DNA of 64,000 bases from Bacteroidaceae bacterium (GTDB lineage: Bacteria; Bacteroidota; Bacteroidia; Bacteroidales; Bacteroidaceae): the NCBI GenBank assembly GCA_017650105.1, contig JAGCFO010000036.1, forward strand, positions 1 through 64,000, written 5' to 3'. Each line of letters opens with the position of its first letter. The first letter of the stretch is position 1. This document shows positions 26,501 through 33,632 of this stretch, piece by piece. Below the pieces are notes generated by a model. That model did not search any database. It had not been told where the DNA came from and was given only the letters and a program-made list of their open reading frames with translations. The translations under genes were made by a program, and so were the position numbers.

Positions 26501-29166
26501 CTTGCGGAGTAAGCCCACGCCTTTCTTGGGCACAGACTCCTATCATTGATTATCCCGGGCTTATCTATTTAGATGGCGGAAACAAAATGATTACTGTCGG
26601 TTTCGGAAGAAGGACTCGCGGTATTCCTGCTTTGGCTATGGCTAAAAATTCAACAATGTTGGATTTAGAAGAAGCCTCTATTCAAGAAGACCAAAGTGAA
26701 TGGGTATCATCAGATGCTATGCTTGCAGAGGTAGTGCCCACTGGAAGCCAAGAAGCGCTTAAGGGAAGAATAGCCGGTTTGGACCTGAATGATGAAGGAG
26801 GAATAGAAGAAGAGGATGGAGGCGCTCCCGAAAATGTCTATATCCGACAGGACCTTACCCACACGGCATTCTTCGAGCCTTGCATCCGCACGGATGCCGA
26901 AGGCAATGCCGAAATATCCTTCACGGCGCCTGACTTGCTTACCGAGTGGAACTTCAGCGGGCTTGCTTTCACGAAAGACCTTAAAGTCGGGAAGTTCCTC
27001 AAGAAAGTCATCACTCGCAAGGAGCTGATGGTGCAGCCCAACCTGCCACGCTTCTTGCGCCAGGGGGACACGTTTGAGTTTACCGCTAAAGTCTCCAACA
27101 TCTCCGAGACAAGCACGGATGCGAAAGTGCGCCTGCAGCTTACTGACGCCCGCACAGGGAAGCCCCTGAAGGGATGGAGCAAAGCAAAGGTACAGACGAT
27201 ATCTCTTGAAAAGGGCGAGGTGAAAGCTGTCTCCTTCCCAGTCAGCGTGCCCGACGATGTATTCGCCATTACCTATCTTATTACTGCCGTTGGCGACACC
27301 CACTCCGATGGAGAGCAGGGAATCGTTGCCGTGCTTACCAATCGCACGATGGTTACCGAGTCGATGGCGATGTATGCGAATGCGGGTGAGAAGAAGACAT
27401 ACACGATGGAGACGCTGAAGAAGAACAACTCCAAGACGCTCTCGCATCACAAGCTGGTGCTGGAGTACACCTCCAACCCCATCTGGTACGCCATCAAGGC
27501 TTTGCCCGCGCTTGACGAGACAACAAACCCGAGCATTGAGCAGCTCTTCCACCGCTACTATGCCAACAGCCTCTCGCTCGGCATACTGCAGCAGCACCCG
27601 CAGATTGAGCCCATCTTCCAGCGCTGGGCAGAGGAGACGCCCGAGGCATTCCTCAGCCAGCTGGAGAAAAACAACGACTTGAAGCAGATAGTCCTCAGCG
27701 AGACACCCTGGCTTCTGGAGGGAGAGAATGAAAGCGCCGACAGACGACGCATTGCCGAATTCTTCCAGCAGGAACGCGCCGAAGCAACCCTGTCGGAACT
27801 GCGCCAGCAACTCCTTAAGCTGCAGAACAACGACGGAGGGTGGAGCTGGATGCCGGAATACGAGAGCAACTCGTACATCACCCTCATGCTGCTGCGAGGA
27901 TTCGGAGAACTGAGGGAACAAGGATGCATCGACGTCGAGAGTGACTCTGAGCTGAAGAACGCCCTCATCAAGGCTGTCAACTATGTCGATAACGAGTACT
28001 ACAAACACTATCTCGACTGGCTGAAGTGGGAAAAAGAGAACAGCCGTTTCTGGGAAAAGCGTTCCGTCAACCCCATCTGCACCAACTACCTCTTTACGCG
28101 CAGTTTCTGGAAGGACTTCCCCTTCAAGGCAAAGACAAAGACCTCGCACGACTACTTCTACGCTGCCCTCAAGCGCGTGAGCCACATCGACGACGGCTTG
28201 ATGACAAAGGCTCTCACAGCAATCACTTTCTATCGGAACGGCGACACGAAGCTTGCAGAAGGCATCCTCAAACTTTTCGATGAATCGGCGCTCTTTAGCG
28301 ACGAAATGGGACAGTATTGGCGCGACAACGTAGGGGGATGGTTCTGGTACGATGCTCCCGTCGAAACGCAGTCGATGATTATCCGCGCCTACGACGAATG
28401 TAGCGGAGGCTCTGAAAATGTGACGCTTATGCAGCAATGGCTCCTCAAGCAGAAGCAGACAACCAGCTGGGCGAACAGCGTGTCGTCGGCTCATGCCGTG
28501 TATGCGCTCCTCATCGGTGACGGCAGCGAGGCCCTCGACAACTCCGAGACAGCAAAGCTCACTATAGGCAACAAAAAAGTTGAGCCCGAGAAAGAGGAGG
28601 CAGGCACAGGCTACTTCCGCAAAGACTGGGAGGCAAAGGACATATCGCGCTCGATGTCAACCGTCAGCATCGACAACTCAAAGAATCCCTCCTGCTCGTG
28701 GGGAGCCCTGTATTGGCAATACTTTGAGAATCTCGACAAAGTGGAGCATTCCGAGCAGGGATTTGCCGTCTCGGCACACTACTACAGGGTTACCGACGAG
28801 GGCACTCTCGACAAGATAGAGGGTCCTGTGAAGATTGGCGAGAAGATTCGCGTCAGACTGCGTTTCTCGGTTGACAGAGACCTCGAATACGTGCAAGTGA
28901 AAGCGCTTCGTCCTGCAGGACTTGAACCCGTGAGCACTCGCTCGGGGCGGGTTTGGAATGGAGGACTCAGCTATTACCTCGCTGTGGAGGATGCTTCCAC
29001 TTCGCTCTACATCGACTATATGAGCAAGGGCGACTATACCGTCGAATTTGACTGCTGGGCTTCGCAGGCAGGCTCTTTCCTCTCGGGAACAGTCACTCTG
29101 CAATGCCTCTATGCTCCAGAGTTCCGCTGCACATTCTCGCAGCCTAATCTGGAAATAGAGAAGTAA
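23560..29166 (+). CDS. Giant bacterial alpha-2-macroglobulin-family protein without thioester Cys
   Basis: Exported protein of 1868 residues with a signal peptide (KRFLTILFLLLSMIPGFSN) and no lipobox. Family members are periplasmic or surface protease traps. An N-terminal helical TPR-like region (to about 370) precedes MG domains, for example IFTDRYSYRPGDEVQFSLVL, the MG2 signature. The central segment TAFFEPCIRTDAEGNAEISF is the conserved A2M domain start, and the alpha-alpha barrel (GGWSWMPEYESNSYITLML) comes late. At the thioester site the sequence is NPSIEQLFHRYYAN, with Ser1325 where thioester-bearing relatives have Cys. An insert GSQEALKGRIAGLDL around residue 1065 looks like the plug segment of SusC proteins. 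No PBP1c gene lies nearby. Confidence 0.88.
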   Translation: MKRFLTILFLLLSMIPGFSNTNYTKGWAEVRELIDKGNYRSANEKAQELFNAAKAEQNSFRILQGAVMLTQAESKYKEESINTALKLYRSIEGSLNEADEALRKLYLSKVYQDFLDWNIYSIARNLPLEEPTDDIAQWDEQTFKTTIRTLEDEALAAAPTLKQIPIGNYVELLEKGNKAGQQLRPTLYDIVVQSIINGSSNDNDDEEVQALFEQDALYGTPEEFCSLVIPDKPDVPLVRNLALLQELTRFHLNDKDSYTLRRDLDEQRLSFVTSNSFYEKVRYREGLERLVEAYKLSDERTTWYYLQALYWKNLEESDEDRIGNDTPKVKAYGFARKAIEIAPKSKGALESKNLISRLEHPELQVSVPSPILPEQGNTAIINATNISKVWFRIVKAANENRACDFDYYIKQPVLKSWSADITDPKDYESHENPHELPSLAPGEYYLLASSTPKFDKKENVCGVTINCSALSIYIEETMQDGRHLGAVVDRKTGLIRTGCKVELFKMEWRRGEQKREKLQDCKTDEKGFFTIPPLERGSLYSVVATDGASKMERQVNSIYPFSFSSRNRESITIFTDRYSYRPGDEVQFSLVLYNEEDVNHFIVCPDKDVTVELNDVNGKTVNTFEGKTDVFGCLRGSFKLTQTILPGVISIHAHADNTSGWRNINVEAYKQPTFAISFEEFEKDIPLTATVPVKGSAISYTEVPVQNAPVTYVITRTEQPSIYWWRCIGRRKTVARGTTQTAADGTFHFDIAPMFSKDSPKLKDRCYLYNIHVEITAIDGETQSQDTHVRIGKPYEPPKDDTPADVMPKDALLWGYQAEKTLEAGETAKLRIGTTKKDVCVVWFLEKGLDVADYGTMMLSDEIRDWTLKTDDSWKGFFTLRLVTFKENEMKELSYTFEVPHRERELGITLTTFRDHLTPGEPEKWTLHIANNEQQPVEANLVAAMYDAALDVYGENYWNLSPWHTFRMRNFVGRGTDTSSSCGVSPRLSWAQTPIIDYPGLIYLDGGNKMITVGFGRRTRGIPALAMAKNSTMLDLEEASIQEDQSEWVSSDAMLAEVVPTGSQEALKGRIAGLDLNDEGGIEEEDGGAPENVYIRQDLTHTAFFEPCIRTDAEGNAEISFTAPDLLTEWNFSGLAFTKDLKVGKFLKKVITRKELMVQPNLPRFLRQGDTFEFTAKVSNISETSTDAKVRLQLTDARTGKPLKGWSKAKVQTISLEKGEVKAVSFPVSVPDDVFAITYLITAVGDTHSDGEQGIVAVLTNRTMVTESMAMYANAGEKKTYTMETLKKNNSKTLSHHKLVLEYTSNPIWYAIKALPALDETTNPSIEQLFHRYYANSLSLGILQQHPQIEPIFQRWAEETPEAFLSQLEKNNDLKQIVLSETPWLLEGENESADRRRIAEFFQQERAEATLSELRQQLLKLQNNDGGWSWMPEYESNSYITLMLLRGFGELREQGCIDVESDSELKNALIKAVNYVDNEYYKHYLDWLKWEKENSRFWEKRSVNPICTNYLFTRSFWKDFPFKAKTKTSHDYFYAALKRVSHIDDGLMTKALTAITFYRNGDTKLAEGILKLFDESALFSDEMGQYWRDNVGGWFWYDAPVETQSMIIRAYDECSGGSENVTLMQQWLLKQKQTTSWANSVSSAHAVYALLIGDGSEALDNSETAKLTIGNKKVEPEKEEAGTGYFRKDWEAKDISRSMSTVSIDNSKNPSCSWGALYWQYFENLDKVEHSEQGFAVSAHYYRVTDEGTLDKIEGPVKIGEKIRVRLRFSVDRDLEYVQVKALRPAGLEPVSTRSGRVWNGGLSYYLAVEDASTSLYIDYMSKGDYTVEFDCWASQAGSFLSGTVTLQCLYAPEFRCTFSQPNLEIEK

Positions 29167-29420
29167 GGAACCGATTCGTGTGGACAAAGAAGCGCGCGAT
29201 ATGAAGAAGGGAAAAATTTTTTTGGAGAAGGAAAAAAAATTTTTGGAGAACAAATATCGCGAGATGAAGAAGGAAACGCGCGAGATGTAGAAAGAAAAAC
29301 TTTTTCCCGAAAAGGAGAATATGGAGTTTGGCAATACATACTTGCTGATGAAAGAAGGAGGCTTTCGAGCCGACTGTGTTTGAAGGATTATAAATTGGAA
29401 ATAGTGAACATTTCTCTCGT
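29167..29420. repeat. Intergenic purine-rich repeat cluster after the macroglobulin gene
   Basis: From 29188: GCGCGCGATATGAAGAAGGG, AAAAATTTTTTTGGAGAAGG, TTTTTGGAGAACAAATATCG, CGAGATGAAGAAGGAAACGC, GCGAGATGTAGAAAG. It begins about 20 bases after the stop codon. No gene is credible here; minus-strand frames (SSSRD, FSKKIFPF) are repeat artefacts. Confidence 0.8.
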
Positions 29421-30914
29421 ATGGCAAATCTGAAATCTCTGGCAAAGGATACCGCCATTTACGGCTTGAGCAGCATTGTGGGGCGTTTTCTCAACTATCT
29501 GCTCGTGCCTGTCCACACCCACTATATCGTAGCCGAGAGCGGAGGTTACGGCATCGTGTCGAACCTCTATGCTTACACGGCGCTCTTCCTGGCGCTGCTT
29601 ACCTTTGGGATGGAGACGACGCTTTTCCGTTTCTCAAACAAGGAGGGAGAGAATGCCAATAAGGTTTACGGCGCGGCACTCTGGATGGTGCTGACTGTGG
29701 CAATTGCGTTTCTTGTTCTTGTTTTCACCTTCCTGAAGCCTGTCTCGCAGGCAATGGGCTACGTGGAGCACCCCGAGTATATAGGCTGCTTCGCTGTCAT
29801 CACAGCCCTCGATGCCTTCCAGGCAATCATGTTCTCTCGTCTGCGGCAGCAGCACAGGCCCATCAAGTTTATGGTGCTGAAGATGTCGTTCATCATCACA
29901 AGCGTGCTGCTCAACTTGTTTGTCTTCGTGCTGATGCCAAAAATGTTCGGCACCTTCCCTGTCCTGCAGGATATTTACGAGCGGTTCAACTACGGCGTCG
30001 GACTTATCTTCTTCATCAACCTCTTCTGTACCAGCCTGGTAACCTTCGGGTTCATCCCTGAGTTGAAAGGACTCTCCTACGGATTCGACAAGGCTCTGGC
30101 GCGCCGCATGCTGCAGTACTCATGGCCCCTTCTGCTGCTGGGACTGGTTGGCATCCTCAATCAGGTCTGCGATAAGATTCTCATCCCCTACCTCATTCCC
30201 GGCAAGGAGGGAATGGTTCAGCTGGGCATCTATGGAGCCTGCGCCAAGATAGCGCTGATTATGAGCCTGCTGACACAAGCGTTCCGTTATGCCTACGAGC
30301 CCCTCGTGTTTGCGGGAAGCCGCGACAAAAATTCCCCCGAAATGTTGGCTGAAGGCATGAAGTACTTCGTCATCTTCACACTTCTGGCATTCCTCGCGGT
30401 GATGTGCTATCTGCCTATTCTGAAGTATCTCGTGGGACGCACCTATTGGGAAGGACTCAAAGTGATTCCTGTCGTGATGATGGCGGAGATATTTATGGGC
30501 ATTTACTTCAACCTCTCCTTCTGGTATAAACTAACAGACCAGACGTGGTGGGGAGCTATCATGAGCGGCATAGGAGCAGCAGTGATGATTGCGGTAAATG
30601 TCATCTTCGTGCCTCGTATAGGCTATATGGCGTGTGCTTGGGGAGGATTTGCGGGCTATGGAACATCTATGTTGCTAAGCTATTTCATCGGGCAGAAGAA
30701 ATTCCCCATCCATTACGCAATGAAAGATATCCTTCTCTATACCGTTTTGGCATTGGGGCTCTTTGCTGTCTCGCAGATAATCAGCAGGCACGTCTCTTCG
30801 ATTGTGGCTCTCGTTATCAACACAGCACTTTTTGCCATTTACATCGTTTACCTCATCCGCAAAGACCTCCCGCTGAAGAGCATCCCTATCATCAACCGTT
30901 TTATCAAGAAATAA
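29421..30914 (+). CDS. Polysaccharide (Wzx/MATE-like) flippase
   Basis: Polytopic inner-membrane protein of 497 residues with roughly 14 hydrophobic segments. The opening LAKDTAIYGLSSIVGRFLNY and the long TM-rich body fit the polysaccharide-transport (Wzx/RfbX) branch of the MOP superfamily, which flips lipid-linked oligosaccharides across the inner membrane. No glycosyltransferases lie beside it, so the cargo is unknown. A bidirectional hairpin terminator at 31037-31074 closes the transcript. Confidence 0.85.
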   Translation: MANLKSLAKDTAIYGLSSIVGRFLNYLLVPVHTHYIVAESGGYGIVSNLYAYTALFLALLTFGMETTLFRFSNKEGENANKVYGAALWMVLTVAIAFLVLVFTFLKPVSQAMGYVEHPEYIGCFAVITALDAFQAIMFSRLRQQHRPIKFMVLKMSFIITSVLLNLFVFVLMPKMFGTFPVLQDIYERFNYGVGLIFFINLFCTSLVTFGFIPELKGLSYGFDKALARRMLQYSWPLLLLGLVGILNQVCDKILIPYLIPGKEGMVQLGIYGACAKIALIMSLLTQAFRYAYEPLVFAGSRDKNSPEMLAEGMKYFVIFTLLAFLAVMCYLPILKYLVGRTYWEGLKVIPVVMMAEIFMGIYFNLSFWYKLTDQTWWGAIMSGIGAAVMIAVNVIFVPRIGYMACAWGGFAGYGTSMLLSYFIGQKKFPIHYAMKDILLYTVLALGLFAVSQIISRHVSSIVALVINTALFAIYIVYLIRKDLPLKSIPIINRFIKK

Positions 30915-30927
30915 AAAACGGATTATT

Positions 30928-30980
30928 GTTTAACTCCGACAGATTATAGTTTAACTCTACGGATTTATTGTTAAACTCTA
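30928..30980. repeat. Palindromic TTAAACTCTA repeat, second copy
   Basis: AGTTTAAC (30948-30955) and GTTAAACT (30970-30977) form inverted arms around CTCTACGGATTTATT. The copy at 18599-18651 has the same arms and the complementary core (AAATCCGTAAA). Both lie at gene 3' ends. Confidence 0.6.
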
Positions 30981-31036
30981 GCGGCTCAGAGTCAAACAAA
31001 AAAAGAGAAGAATTCCTCATCGCAGGAATATGAAAA

Positions 31037-31074
31037 AAAACAGGAGAGCAGAAGCCATCTGCCCTCCTGTTTTT
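31037..31074. terminator. Bidirectional intrinsic terminator
   Basis: Stem AAAACAGGAGAGCAGA (31037-31052) pairs with TCTGCCCTCCTGTTTT (31059-31074) with a single A-C mismatch and a five-base loop. A- and T-tracts flank it on both sides. It lies between the convergent flippase and small-lipoprotein genes. Confidence 0.9.
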
Positions 31075-31088
31075 ATGAATCACGTTTT

Positions 31089-31529
31089 CTATTGCTTTTT
31101 GTAGACATACACTTCGCCTTTGGAAGTGAGAGTCAGCTGCGATTTGTCGTCGCTGAGCAATACCTCGTACGATGAGCCCCAAGAAGTTCCGTCGCTATAA
31201 TTTCCCGAAAGGGTTGTCTCTGCAAGGGTCCAAGTACCAGAGAAATTTCGCGCGCGTCCTTCGCCCACTGTTTGCGAAAGGTCAAACGTCCCTTCCGTAA
31301 GGGTTGTGCCTGCTGTCAGCACTAAGGTTACATCTATTTCATACGAACCTATGGAAACGGCACGAGTGCCTACTTCATACAAATCAACAAGTGTCCACGA
31401 GCCGGTAATGTCCAGCACTTCCTCTTCTTCCTTTTCGTGACATGATGTCATCAGGCAAAGAGCAAGCGTAAGGCACAACATACCTCTCCATAGTGAAGCT
31501 CTTTCGATAAAAAAATTCCACTTCATCAT
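31089..31529 (-). CDS. Small lipocalin-like lipoprotein
   Basis: Lipoprotein of about 146 residues with the lipobox LMTSCHEKEEE. The body begins ITGSWTLVDLYEVG and contains FSGTWTLAETTLSGNY, a beta-barrel pattern like the lipocalin-type domains common in Bacteroidetes. The ATG at 31529 overlaps the stop of the S8 protease gene by four bases (ATGA), so the pair is translationally coupled. This suggests a partner role such as protease inhibitor, chaperone or substrate binder; the function is not known. Confidence 0.7.
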   Translation of the reverse strand: MMKWNFFIERASLWRGMLCLTLALCLMTSCHEKEEEEVLDITGSWTLVDLYEVGTRAVSIGSYEIDVTLVLTAGTTLTEGTFDLSQTVGEGRARNFSGTWTLAETTLSGNYSDGTSWGSSYEVLLSDDKSQLTLTSKGEVYVYKKQ

Positions 31530-33553
31530 AGCCAACCTCCATTCTTTGATTTGAAAGAGCGGGAAACGATAGCCACTTCCTGCGTCATCTCCATACCTCC
31601 GATAGCATCGTCACCTCCTATTATTGAGCCTCCGGCTATTGCACGAATCTTCACCTTACCCGAGCCTAGCTTAGTGGGGTGAATATAGAGTTTACCGTAC
31701 ATCATGTAGGGCTCTTCCTGCAAACCTAAAGACTGCCTGTCGGCTTCGGAAATCTCACAATAGACACCTTTTCCGTCGGGCGTAGTTTCGCCCAGATAGG
31801 TAAGGTTAACAGAAGAGGTACCGAAATATTGCGAAACATCCATCCACTGGTTACGTCCTGTTTCGGCTATCAGGCAAGGGATTCCCTCTATCTGCATCAT
31901 GAAAATGTATGCATCGATAGAGCCGGTTCCCATCTGTTTCCTGTAATTACCGAGATTGAGGGTACGCTGATAGAGTTCTTTTGTCCCCATCAGTCGGGAA
32001 TCGAAGTCATTTGCGGAGCTAAGCAACAGTTCCTTGAACTTGGAAGTAGAGAACGTCTTTCCCAATTTCTTGGCATAAGCCAGCCCCAAGGCAGCGATGC
32101 CGCTTACATGAGGACAAGCCATAGAAGTTCCCTGCATATAGGCGTAATCTCTATTTCGAGTAGTCCAGGACTCGCCTAATTCCGAAGGATAGGTAGAAAG
32201 GATAAGGGCTTCTACAGGATAATTCTTCTGAGCCTTATGATAATACTCACCCCCTGGAGCCACAATATTGCATCCTGGACCATAATTACTGTAGTATGCA
32301 GGCAAATAATCGGGACCGAAAGCCGACACGCTGATGATGTTATGCAAAGCACCCGGATAAGTAGCATATGGGTCAGCATCATTACCCGAAGCGAAGATGG
32401 GAATTCCACCATCTACTACACTGTTGTTCTTCGTAGCCTCAAAATAGGCTAACGCATCATATTCCACCTGATTGGAGCCGCGATTTCCTTTCCTATAAGA
32501 AAGATCCGACTTATAAGTACCACCCTTATAGCCAAAAGAACATGAAATAATAGAGGCTCCCATATCGGCGGCATATTTGATAGCGCGGGAAACAACTGTA
32601 GACGTGCCACCAGTATTGTTGTCAAAAATCTGGCAACTCATGATACGGCAACCATCGTTCTTCCCCGAGCCACCGGCAACCCCACAAACTCCCAGATTGT
32701 TGTTGTTTACTGCAGCAATCGTTCCTGCACAATGAGTACCGTGCCCCGAATCTTCTTCACGACCCCACGTGATTTCTCCTTCTGACATAAAGTTATAGCC
32801 GAAGACATCATCAACGTATCCATTTCCATCATCATCCACTCCCGGTTCCCCGAGACGTTCCTTCTCGTTCACCCACATATTGGGAGCCAAATCGGGATGA
32901 TTGTATTTTACACCTTCATCAATGACAGCGACAATTATTTCCGGATCGCCTGTGATAAGATTCGACCAAACGTCTTTTATGTTGATGTCACCCCCCTTAT
33001 AACAATCATCTGCATACGAGACGTCGCCCAAATTGATATAACCCCACTGCAGATATAGCAGCGGATCATTATAGGGATACACCATAGCACGCGTGACAGG
33101 AGACATGTCTGACTCGTCTTTTTCAACAGGAAAACAAAACTCGCTTTTAGCATTCACATACTCCTCATCAAATTCCACTGCCTCCACACTGGATATGGAT
33201 GCCACTTTCGCAGCGACATCATCAACATCTCGTCCTGAAGCCAAGGAGAGCACATACCAACGATTGAGCCCAAACTGAGCCTCTTTCTCTTCTTTCCCAG
33301 ACATAGGAGGAAACAGTTTCTCAACGCCTACCACACCTTCCTCTTTCAGTTGCAACTCTATGTCGTCGGAGGGTGTGGATGAGAATTTCACCAACAGTGT
33401 GGAATTACTGGCAAATTCGCTGGTATTTACAATTTTCTCCGAAAGGAGATGAGATATGGTTCCCCCTGTGTTAGCTTCATTCAGACTATCGTTACAAGAT
33501 GTTAACGAAAGAGAAACACTTAGTAGAGAAAACAAATAGAGTTTTAATTTCAT
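31526..33553 (-). CDS. S8 (subtilisin-like) serine protease lipoprotein
   Basis: Surface or periplasmic lipoprotein protease of about 675 residues; start chosen at 33553 to give the signal LKLYLFSLLSVSLSLTSC. A propeptide-like domain (about 20-130) precedes the catalytic domain. The triad is Asp in VAVIDEGVKYNHPDLA, His in SGHGTHCAGTIAA and Ser in GTSMACPHVSG, with the oxyanion Asn in FASGNDADP. A C-terminal sandwich ends with an internal repeat of Ile/Gly-rich strands. It follows the SusC/SusD genes on the same strand beyond a terminator, which suggests a system that cuts proteins and imports peptides, as RagAB does. Confidence 0.92.
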   Translation of the reverse strand: MKLKLYLFSLLSVSLSLTSCNDSLNEANTGGTISHLLSEKIVNTSEFASNSTLLVKFSSTPSDDIELQLKEEGVVGVEKLFPPMSGKEEKEAQFGLNRWYVLSLASGRDVDDVAAKVASISSVEAVEFDEEYVNAKSEFCFPVEKDESDMSPVTRAMVYPYNDPLLYLQWGYINLGDVSYADDCYKGGDINIKDVWSNLITGDPEIIVAVIDEGVKYNHPDLAPNMWVNEKERLGEPGVDDDGNGYVDDVFGYNFMSEGEITWGREEDSGHGTHCAGTIAAVNNNNLGVCGVAGGSGKNDGCRIMSCQIFDNNTGGTSTVVSRAIKYAADMGASIISCSFGYKGGTYKSDLSYRKGNRGSNQVEYDALAYFEATKNNSVVDGGIPIFASGNDADPYATYPGALHNIISVSAFGPDYLPAYYSNYGPGCNIVAPGGEYYHKAQKNYPVEALILSTYPSELGESWTTRNRDYAYMQGTSMACPHVSGIAALGLAYAKKLGKTFSTSKFKELLLSSANDFDSRLMGTKELYQRTLNLGNYRKQMGTGSIDAYIFMMQIEGIPCLIAETGRNQWMDVSQYFGTSSVNLTYLGETTPDGKGVYCEISEADRQSLGLQEEPYMMYGKLYIHPTKLGSGKVKIRAIAGGSIIGGDDAIGGMEMTQEVAIVSRSFKSKNGGWL

Positions 33554-33574
33554 TGGTAACACAAAAAATAAGGT

Positions 33575-33614
33575 AAGAAAAGGCCCGGCAAGTTACCGCG
33601 CCAGGCCTTTTCTT
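33575..33614 (-). terminator. Intrinsic terminator of the SusC/SusD operon
   Basis: AAGAAAAGGCCCGGC (33575-33589) pairs with GCCAGGCCTTTTCTT (33600-33614), with one mismatch. It lies between the stop codon of the 862-residue lipoprotein gene and the S8 protease start, so the protease is expressed by read-through or separately. Confidence 0.85.
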
Positions 33615-33632
33615 TATAAGAATATCGCTTTT

